A stretch of DNA of 64,000 bases from Variovorax sp. PAMC26660 (GTDB lineage Bacteria > Pseudomonadota > Gammaproteobacteria > Burkholderiales > Burkholderiaceae_C): positions 1,550,001 to 1,614,000 of the forward strand of contig NZ_CP060295.1 in the NCBI RefSeq assembly GCF_014302995.1, given 5' to 3'. The notes beneath the pieces were generated by a model that worked only from the letters and a program-made list of their open reading frames with translations, was not told the origin of the DNA and did no database searches. This document shows, piece after piece, positions 26,283 to 35,371 of this stretch; position 1 is the first letter of the stretch, and each line of letters opens with the position of its first letter. A program made the position numbers and the translations under genes.

Positions 26283-27173
26283 ATGGACCGCAACCTTTCC
26301 ACAGGCTTTCTCGCCGCACTGACAGCCGCCTTTGTCGGCAGCGCATGGCAACTCGTCTCGCGCCACGGCGTGACCACCACGCTGGGCCCGATGGAGCTGG
26401 CACTGATGCGCTACGGCATTCCCGCGTTGCTGCTCAGTCCGCTGTGGTTCGGCAAGGGGCTGATCCCGCCGAAGGCCCCACGCATCGCGCTCGTGCTGCT
26501 CGTCATCGGCGGTGGCCTGCCCTTCGGGCTGATGGTGCTGGCCGGCGCGCGCTGGGCACCCGCGAGCCACATGGGCATCTTCATGGCGGGCAGCCTGCCG
26601 CTCTTCACGGCGCTTGGGGCATGGCTTCACAAAGGACAGAAGGTCGGTGGCATCCGCTTGCTGGGGTTGATCTGCATTGCGGCCGGCATGGCGCTGTTTG
26701 CCGCAGGCAGCTTCCGTTCCGGCTCGCTCGACTGGCGGGGTGACCTGCTCTTTCTTGCAGCGGCCATGCTGTGGGCCGTGCACTCGCTGGCCTTCGCACA
26801 TTGCGGGCTCACGCCGTGGCAGGGCGCGGCGTTCGTGAACGGGTGGTCGAGCCTGCTCCTGCTGCCCGTGCTTTGCTTTGTCGGCGCGCCGAAGCTGCTC
26901 AGCGCTCCGTGGCAGGACATTGCGCTGCAAGCTGTCGGGCAAGGCGTGGTCGCAGGTCTGCTGGGGCTGGTGGTCTATATGGTGGCGGTCGCGCGCTTGG
27001 GTGCATCGCGTGCATCCCTGTCTGCCGCGCTGGTGCCAGTGCTGACCACGCTGGGCGCCGCGTGCTGGATGAACGAACCGGTCACTGGTGCGGTGCTGCT
27101 GGCGCTGGCGCTCGTCGTGCCGGGCGTCGTGCTTGCGAGCGGTGCCTTGCGAATTCGCGCAAGGCCGTCCTGA
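26283..27173 (+). CDS. EamA/DMT superfamily transporter
   Basis: A 296-residue inner-membrane protein with ten predicted helices in two EamA halves (first from LAALTAAFVGSAWQLVS, second from WRGDLLFLAAAMLWAVHSLAF). The second half contains the typical GASRASLSAALVPVLTTLGA. A metabolite exporter is likely, but no substrate can be read. It probably shares a transcript with the AraC gene 36 bases upstream. Confidence 0.88.
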   Translation: MDRNLSTGFLAALTAAFVGSAWQLVSRHGVTTTLGPMELALMRYGIPALLLSPLWFGKGLIPPKAPRIALVLLVIGGGLPFGLMVLAGARWAPASHMGIFMAGSLPLFTALGAWLHKGQKVGGIRLLGLICIAAGMALFAAGSFRSGSLDWRGDLLFLAAAMLWAVHSLAFAHCGLTPWQGAAFVNGWSSLLLLPVLCFVGAPKLLSAPWQDIALQAVGQGVVAGLLGLVVYMVAVARLGASRASLSAALVPVLTTLGAACWMNEPVTGAVLLALALVVPGVVLASGALRIRARPS

Positions 27174-27283
27174 TGCTGCAGGCAGCGGCTGCCCGGGCAG
27201 AATGCGCTCCAGAAAATCACTTCGAGGCACACATGGAGAAGCGCATCCTTTCGGTGGCCCGGACCAGCTTGGCGCAGTGAACC

Positions 27284-27889
27284 GTGAAGCGCGTGGTGTT
27301 CATCGAAGGCTTGCCGGGAAGTGGCAAGACCACGCTGGCCAAGCACCTGTGTGAAGTCGAACGGCTGGCTGGCCACGCAAGCGAATGGCATCTGGAAGAG
27401 GCGGCGGACCACCCGGTGCATCCCCACGCGCTCAGCGCACGCAAGGCGCATGACGACTTCCCCTTCCGGTGCCTGCAAAGCTGGCAACGCTTTGCAGACC
27501 GGACCCGATCCGAAGACACGCTGCACATTCTCGAAGGCAGCGCCTTTCAGAGCACGGTGCGCTTCATGCTGGAGCAAGACCGGGAAGGCATCGCCGGATA
27601 CTTCGCGCACTTCGAAGAAATCGTCAGCCCACTGCAGCCGAGCTTCATCTACCTGCGCCCCGTGGACGCCGTGGCTCATTCGCAAGCCACCGCCAGCTTT
27701 CGCGGTCCGAACTGGACACGCAAAGTCGCCGCGTACATCGAACAGACACCCTATGCACGCCGGCGCGGGCTGCGGGGAGAAGCTGGCATGCATCGGTTCT
27801 GGGCGGACTATGCGCAGGTGTGCGATGCGCTGGTGGCGCAGCTCGGGATGCCCGTCACGCCGATTGCCCCAGCCCCGCATCCCCGCTAA
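27284..27889 (+). CDS. P-loop kinase-like protein (AAA_33 / nucleoside-kinase type)
   Basis: 201 residues with Walker A GLPGSGKTT at 9-17 directly after the first strand, a helix-rich middle with HAL/HDDF segments, and a Walker-B-like strand LHILEGSAFQ. Length and motif fit small ATP-dependent kinases that modify nucleosides or small molecules. No family-specific lid is identifiable, so the substrate is unknown. The GTG start is chosen at the start of the first beta strand. A DUF4124 gene follows in 9 bases. Confidence 0.7.
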   Translation: MKRVVFIEGLPGSGKTTLAKHLCEVERLAGHASEWHLEEAADHPVHPHALSARKAHDDFPFRCLQSWQRFADRTRSEDTLHILEGSAFQSTVRFMLEQDREGIAGYFAHFEEIVSPLQPSFIYLRPVDAVAHSQATASFRGPNWTRKVAAYIEQTPYARRRGLRGEAGMHRFWADYAQVCDALVAQLGMPVTPIAPAPHPR

Positions 27890-27898
27890 CCTCACCCC

Positions 27899-28369
27899 AT
27901 GCGCATCCCGGCCGTTTCGCTCCTCCTCTCGATCCTCGCGATGGCGTCGGGCGCGCACGCGGACGTGGTTCGTTGCACGGACGCCAACGGCGCCGTGTCG
28001 TACACCGATGGCGCCTGTCCTTCAGGCAACCGGCAGTCGCGGCAGGTGCCGATCCTCGAATCGCCGCCGCCGGCGCCACGCGCACCATCCGACGAGGCGC
28101 GCCGCCCGGACTACGCATCGCCACCGTCGAGCGCCATGCCCCCTTTGGCGCAGACGCGCCCATCGGGTCCGTCCATCATTCCGCGCAACCCCGATGCCCG
28201 CCCCGTGCAGGAACCCGCACAAGACCCCGGTGTTGTCGTCCTGAGCCCGGACCCGTACTACGACGGCTGGCGCCGCCCGCGACGGCCACCGCCGCATGTG
28301 CATGACCCCGGGCCACCGCCCGGCCAGCGGCCCTGCAACCTCGCGGGCATCAAGCGCAACAACTGCTGA
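27899..28369 (+). CDS. Secreted DUF4124-like protein with Pro-rich tail
   Basis: 156 residues. A Sec signal peptide (RIPAVSLLLSILAMASGAHA) is followed by a DUF4124-type module, DVVRCTDANGAVSYTDGACP. In this family it typically occurs once near the N-terminus of periplasmic proteins of unknown function. The rest is Pro/Arg-rich and low-complexity and ends in Cys residues (RPCNLAGIKRNNC), which may form a disulfide. Start at ATG 27899. Confidence 0.8.
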   Translation: MRIPAVSLLLSILAMASGAHADVVRCTDANGAVSYTDGACPSGNRQSRQVPILESPPPAPRAPSDEARRPDYASPPSSAMPPLAQTRPSGPSIIPRNPDARPVQEPAQDPGVVVLSPDPYYDGWRRPRRPPPHVHDPGPPPGQRPCNLAGIKRNNC

Positions 28370-28389
28370 GCGAGCAAGCGAGCGAACGA

Positions 28390-28839
28390 ATGAGCGAGAG
28401 CCTTCCGTGGGTCGTCTACTGCGACGGCAGCGCCATGCCGAACCCGGGCCGCATGGGCATCGGCGCCGTCATCACCGCGCCTGACGGCAGCCGCCACACG
28501 CTGTCGCAGGCCACGCACACCACGGGCTGCAACAACGAGGCCGAACTGAGGGCGCTGACCCTGGCACTGCAGGAACTGCGGGCCCAGGGCGCCACGGCCG
28601 TGCTGGCCTACAGCGACAACAGCATCCTGGTCGAGCAGCTCGGCGCGGCACACGCCAAGCCGATCGCGCGCATGGCCGAGCTGTTCGACGACGCCCGCGC
28701 GCTGCTCGGCACTTTCGAGCAGGCCAGCATCCGGTGGATTCCGCGCCATCGCAATGGCGAGGCCGACGCGCTGGCACGTGCCGCGCTGGGCTTTGCGCCC
28801 AAGCCGGCCGCCAAGGTCACGAAGAAGAAACGGCGATAG
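28390..28839 (+). CDS. Ribonuclease HI-family protein
   Basis: 149 residues with the RNase H fold. The catalytic set is complete: D12 in VYCDGSAMPNPG, E52 in NNEAELRALTLAL, D76 in AYSDNSILVEQL and D126 in NGEADALARAAL, all spaced as in RNase HI. It cleaves RNA in RNA-DNA hybrids, or acts on a related substrate. It is shorter than RnhA (155), with a Lys-rich tail, and probably a paralogue of the main rnhA. The upstream region is a run of AGCG/AACG-like tetranucleotides. Confidence 0.88.
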   Translation: MSESLPWVVYCDGSAMPNPGRMGIGAVITAPDGSRHTLSQATHTTGCNNEAELRALTLALQELRAQGATAVLAYSDNSILVEQLGAAHAKPIARMAELFDDARALLGTFEQASIRWIPRHRNGEADALARAALGFAPKPAAKVTKKKRR

Positions 28840-28889
28840 CACAGCCGCGCGGCGAAACGGCCGGCCGTCAGGTCCTATCATCGGGCGCC

Positions 28890-29138
28890 ATGACAGAAGC
28901 CACTCCCCTCCCACCCCTTCCCGACCACCTGTCCTCCAACCCGCGCAGCCCGCACCATGTGGCGGCTGTCTTCGAGCACGACGTCGGCATCCGATTCAAC
29001 GGCAAGGAACGCCTCGACGTCGAGGAATACTGCATCAGCGAAGGCTGGATCAAGGTGCCCTCGGGCAAGACCGTGGACCGCAAGGGCCACCCCCTGCTGC
29101 TCAAGCTGAAGGGCAAGGTCGAAGCGTTCTACCGATAG
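28890..29138 (+). CDS. DUF3297 family protein
   Basis: 82 residues of the DUF3297 family, recognised from the segment DHLSSNPRSPHHVAAVFEHD followed by GIRFNGKERLDVEEYCISEG and the C-terminal KTVDRKGHPLLLKLKGKVE. Small cytosolic protein of unknown function, widespread in proteobacteria. The ATG at 28890 has TATCAT 8 bases upstream, suggesting a very short leader. Confidence 0.85.
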   Translation: MTEATPLPPLPDHLSSNPRSPHHVAAVFEHDVGIRFNGKERLDVEEYCISEGWIKVPSGKTVDRKGHPLLLKLKGKVEAFYR

Positions 29139-29168
29139 CCGGACAGCCCGCAGGGCACCGGCCTTTCT

Positions 29169-30188
29169 TCAGCGCCACTGCAACAGCAGCGACCACGGCT
29201 GGCGGCTCATGTGCCGGTCCACACATCCCGCCGCGCCACTCACGGCGCACCCTTCGGGCAGATAGCTCGGGTCCAGCAGGTTCGTTCCGCGCGCAAAGTC
29301 GAGGCGGCGCAGGGTGACCGACTGGACCACGTTGCCGCCCACGGTGTCGAAGCCGGTGGCATCGACGGCCACGACCACATCGCAATGCATCGGCAGCGCA
29401 TCGCCGCCGGTGGAGCGCGTGGCCAGCACCTCGCCGATCTTGTCGTAGGTATCCAGGCCGGCACCGTCGCCCCGCGCCTGGCAGACCAGGTCGCCCACGC
29501 GCGGCGGCGTGCGCATCAGATCGCAGGCACGCATCGCAGAGCGCGTGGGCTGCCCCAGCGACTCGGCCACGCCGGCCTGCCACGCGGCGCCGGCATAGTC
29601 GACATGCGCTTCCGAGAAAACGAACTCCTCGTCACTGAGCCCGGCACGGCGCGCAAGCCAGCTGATGAACGCGGCGGACCAGGGCGAGTCGATCACGGCC
29701 ACCCGGTTCACCGCGACTTCGACGGCGCGCAGGCCGACGTCGTCGAGCCCTTGGTCAGGTCCGCCGCCAGGGCTTTGCGTGGAGGCTGCGGCCGACTGGT
29801 TCAGCGCCTGCGTCAGCAATCGCCGGTCCGCCGGATGTGCACCGCCGAACCGCACCAGCGACGGCAACCTGCTGTCCTGCGGATCGATGGCCCGCCAGTA
29901 GCCGAGCACGCGCTGCCAGGGTGGCATCCCCTTCGCCGTGCGGCGCGTGTCTTCGGCCTCGTAGTCGCCTACTTCGGTCAGGCGACCTTCGGCATCCATG
30001 GTCTGGCCGCCGAAGGCCTGGTGCTCCAGCAGCGCCGCATCGGCCATGGCCAGCGCACGCGGCGGCGACGGAATCTGCACGGCGGTGTCGAGGCAGCCCG
30101 ACATGGCCGATGCATTGCCGCTGAAAGCCAGCACGAGCGCGAGAACGCCCGTGGCCAGCAGGGAAGAAGAAAAGTCGGTGGACGGCAT
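29169..30188 (-). CDS. DUF2272 domain-containing secreted protein
   Basis: 339 residues. The N-terminal hydrophobic signal (LLATGVLALVLAFSGNASA) targets export. The DUF2272 region is at about 150-320 (SPWSAAFISWLARRAGLSDE, then HVDYAGAAW, RVGDLVCQARG and HCDVVVAVDATGFDTVGGN). The DLVC/HCDVV segments look like a Cys/His hydrolase fold (NlpC/P60- or CHAP-like), which fits a periplasmic peptidoglycan or amide hydrolase. The catalytic role is inferred. Confidence 0.8.
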   Translation of the reverse strand: MPSTDFSSSLLATGVLALVLAFSGNASAMSGCLDTAVQIPSPPRALAMADAALLEHQAFGGQTMDAEGRLTEVGDYEAEDTRRTAKGMPPWQRVLGYWRAIDPQDSRLPSLVRFGGAHPADRRLLTQALNQSAAASTQSPGGGPDQGLDDVGLRAVEVAVNRVAVIDSPWSAAFISWLARRAGLSDEEFVFSEAHVDYAGAAWQAGVAESLGQPTRSAMRACDLMRTPPRVGDLVCQARGDGAGLDTYDKIGEVLATRSTGGDALPMHCDVVVAVDATGFDTVGGNVVQSVTLRRLDFARGTNLLDPSYLPEGCAVSGAAGCVDRHMSRQPWSLLLQWR

Positions 30189-30222
30189 GTGGCCGCGAGC
30201 ATAGCCCGCGCCACGCCGCCGT

Positions 30223-31401
30223 TCAGAGCCGCTCGACGATGGTCACGTTCGCCATGCCGCCGCCTTCGCACATGGTCTGCAGGCCGTAGCGCTTGCCGCG
30301 CTGGCCGAGCGCGTGGATCAACGTGGTCATCAGCTTGGTGCCCGAGGCGCCCAGCGGATGGCCCAGCGCGATCGCACCGCCGTTGACGTTCAGCCGCGCC
30401 GGGTCTGCGCCCAGCGTCTGCAGCCAGGCCAGCGGCACCGGCGCGAAGGCTTCGTTGACTTCGTACAGGTCGATGTCCTCGATCTTCATGCCGGCCTTCA
30501 GCAGCGCGCGCTGCGTGGCGGGAATGGGGGCCTCCAGCATGATGACCGGGTCGTGCCCGATCACGCTCATGTGATGGATGCGTGCCAGCGGCTTCACGCC
30601 CAGCGTCTTCAGGCCGCGCTCGTTGACCACCATCAGGCCGCTCGCGCCGTCGCAGATCTGGCTGGCCGTGGCCGCCGTGCAGCGCCCGCCTTCGGCGATG
30701 AGCTTGACGCTGGCGATGCTCTCCAGCGTGGCGTCGTAGCGGATGCCTTCGTCGGTGGTGTGCATCTCGCCCGGCTCGGTGCCATCGGCCAGGCGCACCG
30801 CCACCGGCACGATCTCGCGCTCGAAGCGGCCGGCCTTCGTGGCTTCGATGGCATTGCGATGGCTGTGCAGCGCATAGGCATCGAGTTCGGATCTCTCGAT
30901 GCCGTAGTTCTTCGCGATCATCTCTGCGCCGGTGAACTGGCTGAACTGGATGTCGGGGTAGCGTTTCTGCATGAGCGGGCTCACGTAGAAGCCCAGGCCG
31001 TTCTTCAGCGGCAAGGTGGTGGGCAGGCCCATCGGCACGCGCGTCATGCTCTCGACGCCGGCGGCAATCACGATGTCCATGCTGCCCGACATCACGGCCT
31101 GCGCCGCGAAGTGCAGTGCCTGCTGCGACGAGCCGCATTGCCGGTCGACCGAGGTGGCCGGCACCGACTCGGGCAGGCGCGAGGCCAGCACCGCATTGCG
31201 CGCGATGTTGGCCGACTGTTCGCCCGCCTGGCCGACGCAGCCCATGATGACGTCTTCGACCAGCGCGGGATCAACGTCGGTGCGCTCGACCAGCGCGTTG
31301 AGCACCTGTGCGGCAAGATCGGCCGGGTGCCATCCGGCAAGGCGGCCGTTGCGGCGGCCGCCGGCAGTGCGCGCGGCGGCGACGATATAGGCTTCGGGCA
31401 T
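30223..31401 (-). CDS. Acetyl-CoA acetyltransferase (thiolase)
   Basis: A 392-residue thiolase. The nucleophile C89 is in [13 protein letters not shown], the His in [14 protein letters not shown] and the second Cys in [11 protein letters not shown], the complete catalytic set. It condenses or cleaves acetyl- or ketoacyl-CoA; the beta-oxidation direction is likely beside the short-chain dehydrogenase. The ATG is the one at 31401, close after the repeat-containing spacer. It and the SDR gene upstream probably form a leftward operon. Confidence 0.93.
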   Translation of the reverse strand: MPEAYIVAAARTAGGRRNGRLAGWHPADLAAQVLNALVERTDVDPALVEDVIMGCVGQAGEQSANIARNAVLASRLPESVPATSVDRQCGSSQQALHFAAQAVMSGSMDIVIAAGVESMTRVPMGLPTTLPLKNGLGFYVSPLMQKRYPDIQFSQFTGAEMIAKNYGIERSELDAYALHSHRNAIEATKAGRFEREIVPVAVRLADGTEPGEMHTTDEGIRYDATLESIASVKLIAEGGRCTAATASQICDGASGLMVVNERGLKTLGVKPLARIHHMSVIGHDPVIMLEAPIPATQRALLKAGMKIEDIDLYEVNEAFAPVPLAWLQTLGADPARLNVNGGAIALGHPLGASGTKLMTTLIHALGQRGKRYGLQTMCEGGGMANVTIVERL

Positions 31402-31437
31402 TGGGGTCTCCTGTTCAAAAGTGGGAATGGGATGGGG

Positions 31438-31462
31438 CTCCCTCCCCCTCTGGGGGAAGGAG
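31438..31462. repeat. Short C-rich/G-rich palindromic repeat between thiolase and SDR genes
   Basis: CTCCCTCCCCCTCTGGGGGAAGGAG forms an imperfect stem and matches the arms of the larger structure at 46811-46909. It is of the dispersed intergenic repeat type and is the only notable content of the 76-base gap. Confidence 0.6.
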
Positions 31463-31477
31463 CGAAAGGCAAAGTCC

Positions 31478-32260
31478 TCAGCGCGGCGCCATGCGGATCG
31501 CCCCATCCAGCCGCACGCTCTCGCCGTTGAAATACCCGTTGGTGATCATCAGCTCGGCCAGCGTCGCGTACTCCGCCGGGTTGCCCAACCGCTTCGGGAA
31601 AGGCACCGACGCCGCCAGTGCCGCCTTCACGTTGTCCGGCGCGCCCTGCAGCAGCGGCGTGTCGAAGATGCCCGGCAGGATGGTGTTGACGCGGATGCCC
31701 TCGCCCATCAGGTCGCGCGCAATGGGCAGCGTCATGCCGACGATGCCGGCCTTCGACGCGGTGTAGGCGGCCTGGCCCATCTGCCCGTCCTGCGCCGCCA
31801 CCGACGCGGTGTTGACGATGGCGCCGCGCTCGCCGTCCTGCAGCATGTCGAGCGTGAGCATGCCGGCCGCCGACTTGGCGATGCAGCGGAAGGTGCCCAC
31901 CAGGTTGATCTGGATGATGCGGTCGAAATTGGCGAGCGGAAAGTGCTTGATCTCGCCGGTGGCCTTGTCGCGGCTCGCGGTCTTCACCGCATTGCCGGTG
32001 CCGGCGCAGTTGACCAGCACGCGCTCCTGCCCGTGCGCGGCGCGGGCCTTGGCGAAGGCCGCATCGACCTGCTCTTCGGAGGTCACGTCGACCTTGCAGA
32101 ACACGCCGCCGAGTTCTTTGGCCAGCGCTTCGCCCTGCTCCGCGTTGAGGTCGAACAGCGCGACCTTCACGCCGTGGCTGGCCAGGCGGCGCGCGGTGGC
32201 GGCGCCCAGGCCCGAGGCGCCGCCCGTGACGACGGCGGCAATGCTGGAATCGAGTTGCAT
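31478..32260 (-). CDS. Short-chain dehydrogenase, 3-hydroxyacyl-CoA dehydrogenase-like (HSD10 type)
   Basis: 260 residues. The cofactor site GGASGLGAA is at 13-21, the NCAGTGNAVKT segment lies where the NNAG motif normally is (Cys-Ala-Gly here), and the catalytic Ser-Tyr-Lys set is in TASVAAQDGQ and AYTASKAG. The HSD10 / 3-hydroxy-2-methylbutyryl-CoA dehydrogenase type is suggested by length and by the paired thiolase, fitting a beta-oxidation-type step. It is divergent from the MalT-like regulator, which may control it. Confidence 0.88.
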   Translation of the reverse strand: MQLDSSIAAVVTGGASGLGAATARRLASHGVKVALFDLNAEQGEALAKELGGVFCKVDVTSEEQVDAAFAKARAAHGQERVLVNCAGTGNAVKTASRDKATGEIKHFPLANFDRIIQINLVGTFRCIAKSAAGMLTLDMLQDGERGAIVNTASVAAQDGQMGQAAYTASKAGIVGMTLPIARDLMGEGIRVNTILPGIFDTPLLQGAPDNVKAALAASVPFPKRLGNPAEYATLAELMITNGYFNGESVRLDGAIRMAPR

Positions 32261-32409
32261 CAGGAGTCCTTGCGGAGAGTGGTTGGCGATGGGGCGATGG
32301 GTTTGTCGCCAGCCAGTTTAGGAAGCAGAATCGGCGGAGGCATCGTCGGAAACGACGGAAATCCGGGCCGCTTCGGCCTCTGCGCCGCCCCTGTCCTTTT
32401 CCGTTCGCG

Positions 32410-35097
32410 ATGTCGCCTCCCACCGCCAGGATTCTCGAAACCAAGCTCAACCCGCCGGCCTCCACCGCCACGCAGGTGCCGCGCACCGCGATCAGTGAAG
32501 AGATCGCCGCCGCAGCCACCGTGAAGCTGGTGCTGGTGCGCGCGCCGGCCGGCTTCGGCAAGACCACCGCCATGGCGCAGATCCGCGAGCGCATGGAGGC
32601 GCAGGGCATTGCCACCGCCTGGCTCACGCTGGACCGCGCCGACAACGACGTCTCGCGCTTCCTGAACTGCCTGGCCGAAGCCGCGCTGCGCCTGGGCGTG
32701 GAAGAGCCGCACGCCAACGGCCCGCTCGATGCGGTGGCGGCGCTGGCCGCGCACGATGCGCCCTTCACCCTCTTTCTCGACGACTTCGAAGTGGTGCAGG
32801 AGCCGGCGGTGCTGGGCCTGGTGCGCGAGATCGTCGAGCACCTGCCGCGCCGCGGGCAGATCGTGATCGGCTCGCGCGGCCTGCCCGACCTGGGCATGGG
32901 GCGGCTGCGCGCGCGCGGCCAGCTCATCGAGATCGACACCGACCGCCTGCGCTTCAGCCTGGAAGAAACCAGCGCCTTCTTCGGCCTGCGCACGGCCCTG
33001 GCCATGCAGGCGCTGCCCGCCGACATGCTGTCGCAACTGCATCGCAAGACCGAAGGCTGGGTGGCCGCCATCTGGCTCGCATCGATGGCGCTGGAGCGGC
33101 ACGGCACCGAAACCGGTTTTGTCGAACGCTTCTCGGGCTCCGACCGCGCGGTGGCCGAGTACCTGGCCGAAGACGTGCTCGCACACCAGCCGAAGGAGAT
33201 TCGCGACTTTTTGCTGCGCACCAGCATCCTGCGCCAGCTCGATGCCTCGGTGTGCCAGGCGCTGAACCCGCGCGTGGACTGCGCCGCCATCCTCGAACGG
33301 CTCGCGGCGTCCAACCTCTTCCTGACGCCGGTGGGCGGCGATGGCGACGCCCGCGCATGGCGCTATCACAGCCTGTTCGCCGACTTCCTGCGCGCGCAAC
33401 TGGCGCGCGAACAACCCGGTGAGATCGAGCGCCTGCACCTCGCGGCCTCGGGCTGGTACGAATCGCAGGACCGCCCCGTGCCCGCGATCGACCATGCTAT
33501 CGAAGGCGGTGACCACCCGTACGCGCTGACCCTGCTCGACAGCTATGCGGCGCAGTTTCTCGAACAGGGCCGCATGCGCATGCTCGCGCGCTGGTTCTCG
33601 GCCATTCCCGAACACCAACTGCGCGAACACCCTTTCCTGCAGCCCATCGCGCTGTGGGCCACCTGCTTCACGCACGGCCCGTGGGACGCAATGCGCATGC
33701 TCGAACAATCGGGCTGCCTCGACAGCCCCATTCCCGAAGTGCGGGCGAGCGCGCACACGCTCGTGCCGCTGCTGCTGGCCATGCAGGACCGGCACGACGA
33801 GGCTTACGAAGTGGGCCGCCAGAGCCTGTCGCGCCTGCCCACGGGGCTGGCCTTTGCCGACAGCGTGCTGCTCAATGCCATGGCCCACATCCTGGCGGTG
33901 CGCGGCGACCAGCACGAGGCGCGGCGCATGCTCGAAGCCGCGCGCGAGCAAGGCAGCAGCACCTTCAACCGCATGTACACCGAGTCGCTGGCCGGCCTGT
34001 TCGACCTGCAGGAAGGCCGGCTGCGGCAGGCCACCGCGCGCCTGCGCATGGCCGTCGATTCGACCCATGCCGTGTCGTACAACCACAGCCACGGCAACGC
34101 CTGGGCCGGCGTGCTGTATGCCGGCGCCGTGTACGAAACCAATCAGCTCGTGCAGGCCGAGCACCTGCTGAACGTGTACCTGCCGCTGGCGCGCGATGTG
34201 GGCCTGCCCGATCACATGATCCTGAGCCATGTGATGCGCTCGCGCATCGCGTTCCACGCTGGTGACATCGACGCGGCTTTCCAGGCGCTGACCGAGCTCG
34301 AATACCTCGGCCATCACCGGCAACTGCCGCGCGTGGTGGCCGGCGCCAAGCTGGAGCGCTCGCGCATGCTGCTGCTGCAAGGCAACGGCCCCGCCTCGCG
34401 CGACGAACTGATGCGCGCCGACGACCCTGCGCTGTGGGAGCGCGAGCGCCGCCAGCGCCTGCCCGCGCACGACCTCGACTACCTGGCGCTGGCCAAGGCG
34501 CGCTGGGACATCGCATTCGGCGACCCGCGCGCAGCGCTGGGCGTGCTCGACGCGGAGATCCATGCCGCGCGCGCCTCCGCGCACAACCGCCGCGCGCTCA
34601 AGCTCAAGGTGCTGCGCGCGATGGCGCTGCAACGCGCCGGCGACATGGCCGCGGCCATCGAAGAAATCGGCGAGGTGCTGCAGACCGCGAGCCAGGAAGG
34701 CTTCGTGCGGCTGATCCTGGACGAAGGCACGGCCGTGGGCACACTGATCCACCGCTACGCCATGGCGATGCAGGAAGCGCCCGCGTCGCGCGGCGGCCAC
34801 ACCGATCCGATCCTGGCCGACTACCTGCAGCGGCTGCTGCAGTTGATCGGGCCGATGGCGACACCGGCCGACGCCGAAGCACCGGCCGGCGACGCGATGA
34901 AGGAACCGCTCACGCGCAAGGAGATCCGCGTGCTGCAACTGCTGGCCGAGGGGTACTCCAACAACGCGATGGCCGAGAAACTTTTTGTGTCCGACAGCAC
35001 GGTGCGCACGCACCTGCGAAACATCAACATGAAGCTGGATGCAAAAAGCCGGACGCAGGCGGTGGCGATCGCGCGCAAGCTCGGCGTGATCCGCTAG
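32410..35097 (+). CDS. MalT-like LuxR-family ATP-dependent transcriptional regulator
   Basis: An 895-residue STAND-type regulator. Walker A APAGFGKTT is near 45, Walker B FTLFLDDFE near 120. A winged-helix segment and tetratricopeptide-like repeats fill the long middle. The C-terminal LuxR HTH reads KEIRVLQLLAEGYSNNAMAE then LFVSDSTVRTHLRNINMKLD. Such proteins sense an inducer through the repeat domain and activate neighbouring genes. It is divergent from the SDR/thiolase pair across 149 bases, so those genes are probable targets. The inducer is unknown. Confidence 0.9.
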   Translation: MSPPTARILETKLNPPASTATQVPRTAISEEIAAAATVKLVLVRAPAGFGKTTAMAQIRERMEAQGIATAWLTLDRADNDVSRFLNCLAEAALRLGVEEPHANGPLDAVAALAAHDAPFTLFLDDFEVVQEPAVLGLVREIVEHLPRRGQIVIGSRGLPDLGMGRLRARGQLIEIDTDRLRFSLEETSAFFGLRTALAMQALPADMLSQLHRKTEGWVAAIWLASMALERHGTETGFVERFSGSDRAVAEYLAEDVLAHQPKEIRDFLLRTSILRQLDASVCQALNPRVDCAAILERLAASNLFLTPVGGDGDARAWRYHSLFADFLRAQLAREQPGEIERLHLAASGWYESQDRPVPAIDHAIEGGDHPYALTLLDSYAAQFLEQGRMRMLARWFSAIPEHQLREHPFLQPIALWATCFTHGPWDAMRMLEQSGCLDSPIPEVRASAHTLVPLLLAMQDRHDEAYEVGRQSLSRLPTGLAFADSVLLNAMAHILAVRGDQHEARRMLEAAREQGSSTFNRMYTESLAGLFDLQEGRLRQATARLRMAVDSTHAVSYNHSHGNAWAGVLYAGAVYETNQLVQAEHLLNVYLPLARDVGLPDHMILSHVMRSRIAFHAGDIDAAFQALTELEYLGHHRQLPRVVAGAKLERSRMLLLQGNGPASRDELMRADDPALWERERRQRLPAHDLDYLALAKARWDIAFGDPRAALGVLDAEIHAARASAHNRRALKLKVLRAMALQRAGDMAAAIEEIGEVLQTASQEGFVRLILDEGTAVGTLIHRYAMAMQEAPASRGGHTDPILADYLQRLLQLIGPMATPADAEAPAGDAMKEPLTRKEIRVLQLLAEGYSNNAMAEKLFVSDSTVRTHLRNINMKLDAKSRTQAVAIARKLGVIR

Positions 35098-35371
35098 CAG
35101 CCGGGTACGCCGTCGACGCGGCGTACATCCTGAAACCGGCGGCCTCGCAAACTGGGTAGGCATGGCCCTCCGCGCGGCCCGCCACCCACAGTACTACGGA
35201 TTCCGGTGATACCGCCGCCCCCGCGCAATCCCTAGCATTCCCTCTGGTGAGTCGAAGCTTCCACCTGCCGCAACGGCCTCCGGCGCGGCTGTGGAACGGT
35301 TCGACCCGCGGGCCCGGAAATCGGTTCGGGGAGTTGTCCACGTCGAGAGCGCTGCAAAGCACGAAGCCACC

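Noticed and set aside
32260..35163. Open frame of 967 codons opposite the MalT-like regulator
   Set aside because: The + strand gene has Walker and LuxR motifs; the antisense frame has none.
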